Shown: one piece after another, positions 1-6,517 of the stretch | Numbering within the stretch: the stretch's first letter is position 1 | Layout: each line of letters starts with the position of its first letter | NCBI RefSeq assembly: GCF_938045535.1 | Contig: NZ_CALIMQ010000281.1 | Location: 1-11,270, forward strand | Direction: 5' to 3' | Origin: an uncultured Campylobacter sp. | Lineage (GTDB): Bacteria > Campylobacterota > Campylobacteria > Campylobacterales > Campylobacteraceae | DNA: 11,270 nt | Made by a program: the position numbers and the translations under genes | The notes under the pieces: generated by a model | The model's input: the letters and a program-made list of their open reading frames with translations, nothing else | Database searches by the model: none | What the model was told of the DNA's origin: nothing

Positions 1-2151
1 GTTGAAGCCCTTTGAAAAATCGTAGTTTCTAAACGCCGCTTCCGCGCCCGCAAAGGCGTTTGCCGCGCGCGTTAGGATCCAGCGATCAAGCCGCGTAAAA
101 TTACTCGTCTCGATCTCGCCCAGATCGCTGGTGCTTGCGAGCAGAAATCTTATCGTATTTCGGATCTTGCGGTACTGCTCGCTTACCTGTTTAAGGATAT
201 TGTCGCTGATCTTCAGATCGGTCGAATAATCGCTCATCGCGACCCAAAGGCGCAAAATTTCCACGCCGTGGCTCTTTGCGACCTCTTGTGGATAGACGAC
301 GTTTCCGACGGATTTGCTCATCTTCTGGCCCTTCTCATCGACGGTAAATCCGTGCGTGAGGATGCTTTTGTACGGCGCGCATTCGTTGATCGCGCAGCTT
401 AGAAGCAGAGAGCTTTGAAACCAGCCGCGGTGTTGGTCGCTGCCCTCAAGATACATATCCGCAGGGAATTTGCCCGCATCGTAGGCGCCGCTTTGCAGCA
501 CCGCCTTCCACGTAGAACCGCTATCGAACCAAACGTCTAAGATGTCCATCACCTTTTCTAAATTTTCAGGCTTATAGCCGCTGTCCTGCGGCAAGAGCTC
601 CGAAATTTCCATCTGCCACCAAGCATCCGCGCCCTTAGCCTTAAAAATTTCGTAGATATTATTTAAAATTTTTTCATCAAAGATCGGCTCTTTGGTGCTT
701 TTATCACGGAAAAACGCGATCGGCACGCCCCAATCCCTTTGGCGCGAGATACACCAATCGGGGCGGTTCTCTATCATCGAGCTTAGGCGGTTGATGCCGC
801 TTTGCGGGTAAAATTTAACCTTGCCGATCTCTTCAAGGGCTACTTGGCGCAGCGTCTTGCCGCTGAGCTTGGGCTCGTCCATCGCGATAAACCACTGCTT
901 CGTCGCGCGGTAGATCACCGGCTTGTGCGTGCGCCAGCAGTGCGGATAGGAGTGGACGAATTTGCCGGATTTGATAAGTGCGGGGCCTAGAAGCTCTAAA
1001 ATTTTCTCGTTTGCTTTGAAAATATGCATCCCCACGAGCTCATCTACGACGTCTGCGCGGAAGAGTTTTTTGGTTTTAAGCGTCTCGTCGAAACAGCCGC
1101 CCTCATCCACGGGCATAATCACCTCGATGCCGTATTTAAGCCCTACGAAATAATCGTCCTCGCCGTGTCCCGGAGCCGTATGCACGAGCCCGGTGCCGCC
1201 GTCCATCAGGACGTGCTCGCCGAGGATAAATTTCGAAGCTCTATCGTTTAGTGGATTGATCGCGTTTAAGCCCTCAAGCTCGGCGGCTTTAAATTCTTTT
1301 ACTATCTCGCCCTTCGTGATGCCCAGGCTTACGAGGCTTTCGACCAAAGGTTTTGCAAAGATTAAATTTTCGCTCGTCAGCGCGTAAATTTCATTCGGGT
1401 TCAAAGATATCGCGCCGTTTGCAGGCAGCGTCCAAGGCGTAGTCGTCCAGATGACCGCTTTAGCGCCTTTAGCGCTGATTTTGGCATTCGCTTCACTGCT
1501 TAGATCGAACGCCACGAAGATCGAGTAGTCCTCTTTGTCCTTGTATTCGACCTCGGCTTCTGCAAGCGCGCTTTTTGCCGCCCAGCTCCAAAATACGGGC
1601 TTACTTCGCTCGATTAAAATTCCTTTTTTCGCGATTTGGCAGAGCGCTTTGTAAATTTCAGCTTCAAACTCAAATTTTAGCGTCAGATACGGATCGTCCC
1701 AGTCGCCCAAAATCCCCATATCTTTAAATTCATTGCGCTGCACGTCGATGAACTCTTTGGCGTGCTGTCTGCAAAGCTCGCGGATCTGCACTTTTGAAAG
1801 CGATTTTTTCTTATCGCCTAGTTTGATCTCTACTTGCTGCTCGATCGGCAGGCCGTGGCAGTCCCAGCCCGGCACGTAGCGGATCTCCTCGCCGAAGAAA
1901 TAATGGGTTTTGGTGATGATGTCTTTTAAAATTTTATTCAGCGCGTGGCCGATGTGGAGGTGTCCGTTAGCATACGGCGGACCGTCGTGGATATTGAAGC
2001 TAACGCTTGCGCCCTTGCGTTTGGCCTTCATCTTTTCGTAAATTTTACGCTGCTCGTACCATGCCTTAAACCGCGCAGGTTCGTTCTGCGGCAGTGCGCC
2101 TCGCATCGCAAAGTCCGTCGTAGGAAGAAAGAGAGTATCTTTGTAGTCCAT
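1..2151 (-). CDS. ileS: Isoleucyl-tRNA synthetase, 3' end outside window
   Basis: This cytoplasmic class I aminoacyl-tRNA synthetase charges tRNA-Ile with isoleucine and edits mischarged valine. The frame is open without a stop from ATG at 2151 to the window edge, giving 717 codons of a protein that is usually about 920 residues. The start reads MDYKDTLFLPTTDFAMRG. The HIGH motif (GHLHIGHALN) has its core at residues 66-69. The editing domain shows TPWTLPAN and GTGLVHTAPGHGEDDY. Further on are the DVWFDSGS and ADMYLEGSDQHRGW blocks, and the KMSKS signature sits at residues 610-614 (310-324). The last visible residues belong to the anticodon-binding helical domain; the C-terminal zinc-binding end is missing only because the window stops. 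The gene is divergent from cinA and no frameshift is visible. The identification is close to certain. Confidence 0.98.
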   Translation of the reverse strand, partial: MDYKDTLFLPTTDFAMRGALPQNEPARFKAWYEQRKIYEKMKAKRKGASVSFNIHDGPPYANGHLHIGHALNKILKDIITKTHYFFGEEIRYVPGWDCHGLPIEQQVEIKLGDKKKSLSKVQIRELCRQHAKEFIDVQRNEFKDMGILGDWDDPYLTLKFEFEAEIYKALCQIAKKGILIERSKPVFWSWAAKSALAEAEVEYKDKEDYSIFVAFDLSSEANAKISAKGAKAVIWTTTPWTLPANGAISLNPNEIYALTSENLIFAKPLVESLVSLGITKGEIVKEFKAAELEGLNAINPLNDRASKFILGEHVLMDGGTGLVHTAPGHGEDDYFVGLKYGIEVIMPVDEGGCFDETLKTKKLFRADVVDELVGMHIFKANEKILELLGPALIKSGKFVHSYPHCWRTHKPVIYRATKQWFIAMDEPKLSGKTLRQVALEEIGKVKFYPQSGINRLSSMIENRPDWCISRQRDWGVPIAFFRDKSTKEPIFDEKILNNIYEIFKAKGADAWWQMEISELLPQDSGYKPENLEKVMDILDVWFDSGSTWKAVLQSGAYDAGKFPADMYLEGSDQHRGWFQSSLLLSCAINECAPYKSILTHGFTVDEKGQKMSKSVGNVVYPQEVAKSHGVEILRLWVAMSDYSTDLKISDNILKQVSEQYRKIRNTIRFLLASTSDLGEIETSNFTRLDRWILTRAANAFAGAEAAFRNYDFSKGFN

Positions 2152-2158
2152 ATTTGTA

Positions 2159-2164
2159 CCTTTT
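2159..2164 (-). promoter_or_regulatory. Ribosome binding site of ileS
   Basis: On the minus strand AAAAGG lies seven bases upstream of the ileS ATG. It supports the chosen start, because the next upstream stretch is A/T-rich leader. I could not pick a convincing -10 box for ileS in the roughly 90 bp between the two divergent genes; a TAAACT-like hexamer is the best of several weak candidates. Confidence 0.6.
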
Positions 2165-2235
2165 CGTGTCTTAAAAAATTTGTGAAGTTTATCCAAAACG
2201 CCATTAAAAAGCTCTGAAAGAGCAGTCTGCGTTTA

Positions 2236-2244
2236 TGCTATAAT
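2236..2244 (+). promoter_or_regulatory. Extended -10 promoter of cinA unit
   Basis: TGCTATAAT is a perfect TGnTATAAT extended -10 element. No -35 hexamer is evident, as is usual for the main sigma factor of Campylobacter. Transcription should begin near 2251, about 19 bases before the ATG at 2270. The element also settles the start codon: the in-frame ATG at 2243 overlaps the -10 box and so lies upstream of the predicted transcript. Confidence 0.75.
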
Positions 2245-2269
2245 GTGCGAAAATTTAATGAGGGTCTTT

Positions 2270-3400
2270 ATGAAAAATATCATCCTTGTAATCGGCGAGG
2301 AGATCCGCTACGACGCGGCTTTGATGAGTTATATTTCTCGCAGCTACGAGCGGGTTTTCGGGCGGATCGACGATCTGAAATTCTTAAGCGAAAACGATAA
2401 GGTTTTGCCCTTCGCGCTTGAAAAGATGATCGATTCGTACGATTTTATCACGATCTTTGCGGCAAACTCCGCCTACGCGGTCGTCGGTAAAATTTTATCG
2501 ACGCTCTCTTTCGATTCGCTCGAGCTAAAAAACGGAGAAACTCTAGCGCCCTCGATGGCACGCACAGTAGCGAAAAATAGCTTCCTGCTAAACGTCAGAG
2601 GCTGCTCGGTAAACGTGATCAAAGCGCTTTGCTTGCAGAGCCTGCCGCCGATCCTCCAAGACGCGCCGAACGCGGGCGAGAGCTTTTATCTATTCGATTG
2701 CGAATATGAAAGCGTAAAGCAGCGCCTAGAAAGCCTTGCGATCAGTTATAAAATTTCGCTTACGATCAGCAGGCCTTGCTCCTTTTTGCTGCTCGTGCGC
2801 GCCAGTGCGATGAAATTCGGAGCGCTGGACGCGTTTTTACAAAGCGTCGGCAAGTATTATGAGAGCTGCTACATCGAAGGCGGCGATTTTATGGGCTTTG
2901 TGGTGGATAGACTGCGCGAGATAGGCGCTAAGATCACCTTCGCCGAAAGCTGCACCGCAGGACTCATCGCCGCAAAATTCGGCGCGGTTGCGGGCGTGAG
3001 CGACGTTTTTGACGGCTCGCTCGTAAGCTACGCCAACGAGATAAAAAATCTCTGGCTCAACGTAGGCGAAGATACGCTCGCACGCTACGGCGCGGTAAGC
3101 GCGCAGACCGTGGGCGAGATGCTAGAAGGCGCGCTACAAAGCAGCGGGGCGAGCTTTGCTCTTGCAGTAAGCGGTATCGCAGGCCCCGGCGGCGGAAGCG
3201 CGCAAAAGCCCGTAGGTACGGTCTTTATCGGCGCGAAGGAGCAGGGCGGCAAACAGATCGTCGGGGAATTTCATCTAAAGGGCGATCGAAACTACATCCG
3301 AGAGCAAAGCGCCGATATCGCTATCTGCTTGCTTTTGAAGCTTAGAAGCGATCTGTTTTTTGGGCGGCTTCCGAGCGCGCCTGCGAGAGATGAAATTTAA
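2270..3400 (+). CDS. cinA: CinA-family protein with NMN amidase (PncC-type) C-terminal domain
   Basis: The protein has 376 residues. The C-terminal half (about 208-360) matches the CinA C-terminal domain, whose known activity is deamidation of nicotinamide mononucleotide in pyridine-nucleotide salvage. Visible blocks are AESCTAG (225-231) with the expected active-site serine, SYANEIK (253-259), SGIAGPGGGS (301-310) and KPVGTV (313-318). The N-terminal half (1-200) occupies the place of the molybdopterin-binding-like (COG1058) domain. It lacks the usual GGLGPT loop, reading FAANSAYAVVGKIL there, so it is a degenerate version or a different fold. I chose ATG 2270 because GAGGG ends five bases before it and because the ATG at 2243 overlaps the -10 box. 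The next gene starts 11 bp after the stop, which suggests co-transcription. The name comes from competence in other bacteria; a competence role here is not shown. Confidence 0.88.
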   Translation: MKNIILVIGEEIRYDAALMSYISRSYERVFGRIDDLKFLSENDKVLPFALEKMIDSYDFITIFAANSAYAVVGKILSTLSFDSLELKNGETLAPSMARTVAKNSFLLNVRGCSVNVIKALCLQSLPPILQDAPNAGESFYLFDCEYESVKQRLESLAISYKISLTISRPCSFLLLVRASAMKFGALDAFLQSVGKYYESCYIEGGDFMGFVVDRLREIGAKITFAESCTAGLIAAKFGAVAGVSDVFDGSLVSYANEIKNLWLNVGEDTLARYGAVSAQTVGEMLEGALQSSGASFALAVSGIAGPGGGSAQKPVGTVFIGAKEQGGKQIVGEFHLKGDRNYIREQSADIAICLLLKLRSDLFFGRLPSAPARDEI

Positions 3401-3411
3401 AGGAGCGGATT

Positions 3412-4215
3412 TTGAAAAGACGAATTTTGAAAGGATGCGGATGCGATTTAGCGCAGAATTTTATCCGAGCAAGCGGCGAGCCGGGCTTTAGATGGCCGCG
3501 AAATTTTACTTCGGCGTACGTTGGGCAGAATTTTATCTCAGTGCAGGGCGGATTAAATTTTATCTCGGCGGGTCGCGCTAGAAATTTTAATTTTATAAAC
3601 GATTTTAGCTTTATAAATGCGGCGCGAAATTTTACTTTGGCGCTAGCCGCGATATGTATTTTGAGCGGCTGCGACGGCGGATCGGACGCGCAAAATCACG
3701 AGCAAAGCGCGCGCTCGGAGCAGAATTTTAGCGCGGGTAATAAAGGGCAAAATTTTAATAAAAGCGCGGATAGCTCGGGGCAAAATTCCGCGCAAAATTC
3801 TATACAAAGCTCCGTGCAAAATTCCGCGCCGCAGGGCTTTGAGCGCAAGCAAAAATCCGATCTAAATTCCACGATAGACGAGCTTGCAAACGATGCTAAA
3901 GTTTTGGGCGAGGCCCTGCAAAATTTACAGAAAAAGGCGCCCGAAGCGTTGAACGATTTCGCCGCTCGCAACGCCGATAGGATCGAGGATCTGCTAAAGC
4001 AGGGCGAGGCGGTGGCACGCGAGGCTGGCAAAAATCTTGATAAAATGAGCGAAAGCTTGCAAGGCATCATCAAGGACGCAAACGAAAGTATCGGTAAGGT
4101 CTTGGAGGGCTTTGGCGTGCAGCCCAGACAGGAGCCGCGCGGCGGACGCTCGCAGGAGCGCGATGATAATTTAGATCCTGAAGAGGCGGCTGGTAGGCAA
4201 AGCTTTAGAATTTAA
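3412..4215 (+). CDS. Unrecognised putative lipoprotein with tandem repeats
   Basis: I do not recognise this 267-residue protein. The start is TTG 3412, with AAGGAG six bases upstream; no other in-frame ATG, GTG or TTG before the hydrophobic segment has a ribosome binding site. A hydrophobic run (TLALAAICIL, about 75-84) ends in the lipobox LSGC with Cys87, so a mature outer- or inner-membrane lipoprotein starting at Cys87 is plausible. The 86 residues ahead of it are far longer than a normal signal peptide and are largely NF-containing repeats (from residue 31 in nine-residue units). After the cysteine comes a polar Gln/Asn/Ser linker (about 88-140) with a four-unit QNSx repeat. A charged, probably helical domain (about 146-235) follows, with an Arg/Glu/Asp-rich tail. 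The gene probably shares the cinA transcript. The reading frame is well supported; function unknown. Confidence 0.75.
   Translation: MKRRILKGCGCDLAQNFIRASGEPGFRWPRNFTSAYVGQNFISVQGGLNFISAGRARNFNFINDFSFINAARNFTLALAAICILSGCDGGSDAQNHEQSARSEQNFSAGNKGQNFNKSADSSGQNSAQNSIQSSVQNSAPQGFERKQKSDLNSTIDELANDAKVLGEALQNLQKKAPEALNDFAARNADRIEDLLKQGEAVAREAGKNLDKMSESLQGIIKDANESIGKVLEGFGVQPRQEPRGGRSQERDDNLDPEEAAGRQSFRI
3502..3609 (+). repeat. Four degenerate 27-bp units in the lipoprotein gene
   Basis: Units begin at 3502, 3529, 3556 and 3583, each opening with AATTTT in the same frame. They encode nonapeptides: NFTSAYVGQ, NFISVQGGL, NFISAGRAR and NFNFINDFS. The first two bases of each unit and the base before it form AAATTTTA or GAATTTTA words. 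Two further NF words lie 15 codons before and after the array (residues 16 and 73). The whole segment precedes the lipobox. Confidence 0.75.
3781..3828 (+). repeat. Four 12-bp tandem units encoding QNSx
   Basis: Four 12-bp units run without a gap: CAAAATTCCGCG, CAAAATTCTATA, CAAAGCTCCGTG, CAAAATTCCGCG. They encode QNSA, QNSI, QSSV and QNSA (residues 124-139) in the linker after the lipobox. Units one and four are identical. The length is a multiple of three, so copy-number change would keep the frame. Confidence 0.85.
4199..4215 (+). repeat. 17-bp direct repeat, copy 1
   Basis: AAAGCTTTAGAATTTAA covers the last codons and the TAA stop of the lipoprotein gene. An identical copy lies exactly 480 bp downstream at 4679-4695, and a related form (AAAGCTTTAAAATTTTA) at 5339-5355. 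Confidence 0.85.
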
Positions 4216-4260
4216 ATTACGCTAAATTCTACTCAAAATTTTTTGTTGCGACCGCCACCC

Positions 4261-4360
4261 GCAGGAAAGCGGCAAGTCTTCGCAGGAGCGTAACGAGCCT
4301 GCACGAAAGCGTGACGGACACTCATAAGAGCGCGATGAGCACCCGCAACCCGATGACGGA
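4261..4360 (+). repeat. Imperfect ~20-base tandem units
   Basis: Successive units start near 4261, 4282, 4301, 4323 and 4343. They share the pattern GCAxGA(A)AGCGTGACG with variation, for example GCAGGAGCGTAACGAG and GCACGAAAGCGTGACGG. Several units can fold into very short stems, such as GCAGG/CCTGC and CACG/CGTG. A related block, GCAGGAGCGCGATGAT, lies inside the 3' end of the lipoprotein gene at 4152-4167. The similarity is real to the eye but loose. Confidence 0.45.
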
Positions 4361-4597
4361 ACCGATGGCAAGGTTTTATAGTTTAAAGCGCGGCTAGATT
4401 TCATCTAAATTTTATTTGTTGCGGCGAATGCTCGCAGAGAAACGATGCTAAATTCTATTAAAATTTCCCCTGCGCGGCGGTTTCGTTAAAATTTTACTCG
4501 CGCGAGCCTCCGCAATGGCGCTATGAACACTTACAAAAAAGTAGCGAATCTCTGTAAAACGCAACGAGTGCCCCAAGGGCGAGCATTTCTAAAATAA

Positions 4598-4639
4598 AGC
4601 GCGAGTAGTGAATGAAGTTTGGAATTCAAAGCTCGCGCT
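4598..4639. repeat. Inverted repeat, 8-bp arms
   Basis: AGCGCGAG (4598-4605) pairs exactly with CTCGCGCT (4632-4639) across a 26-base loop. The loop itself contains TTTG...CAAA around a GAATTC palindrome. There is no T-run after it, so it is not a standard terminator; it may be chance. Confidence 0.35.
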
Positions 4640-4678
4640 CTTTGAAGTTGCTGTAAAGATAAGCGGGTGGCGGCCAGT

Positions 4679-4695
4679 AAAGCTTTAGAATTTAA
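4679..4695 (+). repeat. 17-bp direct repeat, copy 2
   Basis: This is the exact second copy of AAAGCTTTAGAATTTAA, lying just upstream of the oxidoreductase promoter. Bases immediately before the two copies are only about half identical, so the conserved part is short. Confidence 0.85.
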
Positions 4696-4737
4696 GGCCG
4701 CTTGCGATAAAACGAGAAAAATTTTACGAAGTAGGGT

Positions 4738-4743
4738 TATAAT
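4738..4743 (+). promoter_or_regulatory. -10 box of the oxidoreductase gene
   Basis: A perfect TATAAT lies 32 bases before the ATG at 4776, giving a leader of about 25 bases. The ribosome binding site AAAGGA is at 4765-4770, five bases before the start codon. There is no clear -35. Confidence 0.7.
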
Positions 4744-4775
4744 GCGCCCCGCAATTTCAAATTTAAAGGATAGAA

Positions 4776-5306
4776 ATGAAAACTCTCATTATTTTGGCTC
4801 ATCCAAATATCGCAAACTCGCTCGTAAACCGCCACTGGAGGGATGCTGTGCTAGCCCATCCTGATAAGTTCGAGCTTCACGATCTTTACGCGCTTTATGC
4901 GGATTTTAAAATCGATGTGGAAAAGGAGCAAAAACTGCTCGAAAGTCACGATAAAATCGTGCTTCAGTTTCCGTTTCGTTTTTCAAACTGCACGCCGCTT
5001 CTTAAGCAGTGGTTTGAGGACGTTTTTACGCGCGGCTGGGCTTATGGCACAGAGAGCGGCGGCAAGCTTAAAGGCAAAAAATTTGCGCTTGCGATCTCGC
5101 TTGGCGCGACTGAGGCAAACTACTCTAAAAACGGCATCGTAGGCTTTAGCGTGGATGAGGTGCTAGCGCCATTTAAAGCTACGTTTAATTTCGTCGGCGC
5201 GATTGCGCTACCAAATTTCGTCTCATACGGCTTTACTTACGATAAAAGCGAGCAAGCCGTAGAAAATAGCGCGAAAAATTATATAAAGTATTTAAATAAG
5301 CTTTAA
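4776..5306 (+). CDS. Flavodoxin-fold NAD(P)H oxidoreductase (KefF/MdaB-like)
   Basis: The protein has 176 residues and belongs to the flavodoxin_2 (NQO1/KefF) family of soluble FMN or FAD quinone and azo reductases, whose usual size is 175-200 residues. The flavin phosphate loop is seen at the start: LIILAHPN followed by S15. The strongest family block spans residues 64-91 and reads QFPFRFSNCTPLLKQWFED then VFTRGWAYG. ISLGATEANY (107-116) follows. The start is fixed by AAAGGA five bases upstream and the TATAAT at 4738. The gene stands alone between its own promoter and a possible terminator. Likely roles are quinone or electrophile detoxification with NAD(P)H as donor. No potassium-efflux kefC gene is in view, so a KefF role is not supported here, and the exact substrate cannot be read from sequence. 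Confidence 0.88.
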   Translation: MKTLIILAHPNIANSLVNRHWRDAVLAHPDKFELHDLYALYADFKIDVEKEQKLLESHDKIVLQFPFRFSNCTPLLKQWFEDVFTRGWAYGTESGGKLKGKKFALAISLGATEANYSKNGIVGFSVDEVLAPFKATFNFVGAIALPNFVSYGFTYDKSEQAVENSAKNYIKYLNKL

Positions 5307-5321
5307 ATTCTTTGTTTTTCT

Positions 5322-5379
5322 AGCCGCCCGCCGCGCGTAAAGCTTTAAAATTTTATGTAAGCGACGCGGCTGATTTTTT
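5322..5379 (+). terminator. Possible terminator after the oxidoreductase gene
   Basis: AGCCGC (5322-5327) pairs with GCGGCT (5366-5371), with a further short CGC/GCG pairing inside and an A/T-rich loop. Six Ts follow at 5374-5379. It starts 16 bases after the stop codon. The long loop and short stem make this a weak call. Confidence 0.4.
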
Positions 5380-5530
5380 AAAATTTTCGCTCAAAAAGCT
5401 CAAATTTAATCCTAAAATTTTTAAATTTTACCCCAAAATTCCGCTCGCGCTTCGTATGTGATCTCAAATGAAATTCCAAGCAAAATTCCGCGCCTAAATT
5501 TTAGCTCAGCTCTTAAATTTTAAAATTTTA
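5346..5530. repeat. Cluster of seven AAATTTTA-type words
   Basis: The 281-bp gap 5307-5587 has no gene. Words AAATTTTA or TAAAATTT begin at 5346, 5379, 5413, 5423, 5496, 5515 and 5521; two of them (5346, 5521) are the 10-bp palindrome TAAAATTTTA. Several AAATTC words lie between them. The cluster ends just before the pyrB promoter. Confidence 0.85.
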
Positions 5531-5543
5531 TCAGAGATTTTTT

Positions 5544-5551
5544 TATACAAT
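5544..5551 (+). promoter_or_regulatory. Probable -10 region of pyrB-pyrC
   Basis: TATACAAT, preceded by a run of seven Ts, gives two overlapping -10 candidates (TATACA or TACAAT). The leader would be about 30 bases and carries AAGGAG at 5577-5582, five bases before the pyrB ATG. I see no attenuator hairpin and no PyrR-type leader. Confidence 0.5.
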
Positions 5552-5587
5552 TACGGCTGAAATTCGGCCCAAAAAAAAGGAGAGGGA

Positions 5588-6517
5588 ATGTATAAGCTAA
5601 AGCATCTTCTTAGCGCGCAGGATCTAAGCCGCGAGGACATCTACGACTTCATCGATCTGGCGCGCGAGTTTAAAGCGCTCAACCGCTCTGACGTCAAAAA
5701 ATCCGACTCGCTTCGCGGCAAGACGGTCATCAACGCGTTTTTTGAAAACTCTACCCGCACCCGCACGAGTTTTGAGATCGCAGCCAAGCGCCTGGGCGCG
5801 GACAGCGTAAATTTCACCGCTGCGGACAGCAGCACGAAAAAGGGCGAGACGCTGATCGACACCATCAGAAATATGCAGGCGATGCGCACCGATATCTTCG
5901 TGCTGCGCCACAGCTGCTCGGGCGCGGCGAAATTCGTCGCGGCCAACTGCGACGCATCGATCGTAAATGCGGGCGACGGGCTGAACGAGCACCCGAGCCA
6001 GGCGCTACTGGATCTTTTTACGATCAGCGAGCACAAGGGCAGGATCGAGAATTTAAACGTCGCGATCATTGGCGATATATTTCGCTCGCGCGTAGCCAGA
6101 AGCGACATCTGGGCGATGAAAAAGCTCGGCATAAACGTGCGGCTCTTCGGCCCTCCGATGATGCTGCGCGACTGCGACGCGTTCGGCTGCCCGATATGCA
6201 AAAGCGTAGAGGAGGCGATCGAGGGCGCCGACGTCATCATCATGCTTAGAATTCAGCTTGAGCGGCAAGACGGCGAGCCGAGCTTCCCGAGCGTGCGCGA
6301 ATACTCGAAATTTTTCGGACTTACCGCGAGGCGCATGCAAGCTGCGAAAGAGGGCGTCATGATAATGCACCCGGGCCCGATCAATCGCGGCGTGGAGATC
6401 AACTCCGACGTGGCGGACGATCCGCGCTATAGCTGCGTTTTAGATCAGGTAGAAAACGGCGAGGCGATGCGAATGGCGATACTTCATACGATAAATTTAA
6501 ACAGGAGCGCACGATGA
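5588..6517 (+). CDS. pyrB: Aspartate carbamoyltransferase, catalytic subunit
   Basis: The enzyme condenses carbamoyl phosphate with L-aspartate to carbamoyl aspartate, the committed step of pyrimidine synthesis, in the cytoplasm as a catalytic trimer. At 309 residues it has the normal length. The carbamoyl-phosphate loop FFENSTRTRTSFE has STRTR at 55-59. SSTKKGETL (81-89) carries the loop lysine that reaches into the neighbouring subunit. The RH pair is at 107-108, NEHPSQALLDL lies at 133-143, and MLRIQLER at 219-226. MHPGPINRG (260-268) is the aspartate-side loop. All expected active-site residues are present. No pyrI regulatory gene is adjacent. The gene overlaps pyrC by four bases (ATGA), so translation is likely coupled and the two products may associate. 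Confidence 0.97.
   Translation: MYKLKHLLSAQDLSREDIYDFIDLAREFKALNRSDVKKSDSLRGKTVINAFFENSTRTRTSFEIAAKRLGADSVNFTAADSSTKKGETLIDTIRNMQAMRTDIFVLRHSCSGAAKFVAANCDASIVNAGDGLNEHPSQALLDLFTISEHKGRIENLNVAIIGDIFRSRVARSDIWAMKKLGINVRLFGPPMMLRDCDAFGCPICKSVEEAIEGADVIIMLRIQLERQDGEPSFPSVREYSKFFGLTARRMQAAKEGVMIMHPGPINRGVEINSDVADDPRYSCVLDQVENGEAMRMAILHTINLNRSAR

Larger units (their letters stand above)
4216..4775. other. 560-bp non-coding stretch with degenerate repeats
   Basis: No open frame here has a plausible start and length, and I see no tRNA. The stretch holds partial repeats of itself: GCTAAATTCTA followed by an AAAATTT run at 4220 and again at 4447, and an ATTT(T/A)TTTGTTGCG block near 4238 and 4409. It also holds the roughly 20-base units at 4261-4360, a stem at 4598-4639, five AAATTTTA-type words, and the promoter of the next gene at its end. 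It reads like repeatedly duplicated and decayed sequence. Confidence 0.6.

Noticed and set aside
2243..2269. Longer CinA start at ATG 2243
   Set aside because: It overlaps the TATAAT box and so precedes the predicted transcription start; ATG 2270 has GAGGG at the right distance.
3696..4073. 125-codon antisense frame in the lipoprotein gene
   Set aside because: It is a Cys/Phe/Ala/Ser-rich shadow of the repeats on the other strand; the sense gene has the better start signal.
4147..4360. CRISPR-like array
   Set aside because: Units are imperfect, contiguous and unequal in length, with no spacers and no cas gene nearby.
4222..4404. 60-codon minus-strand frame in the non-coding stretch
   Set aside because: It has no ribosome binding site, a random-looking composition, and coincides with the loose repeats.
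4667..4864. Plus-strand frame overlapping the oxidoreductase start
   Set aside because: It starts at GTG without a ribosome binding site, runs across the promoter, and overlaps the real gene in another frame.
5641..6243. 200-codon open frame antisense to pyrB
   Set aside because: It lies wholly opposite a strongly supported enzyme gene and has no recognisable protein character; it is a shadow of the GC-rich codons.
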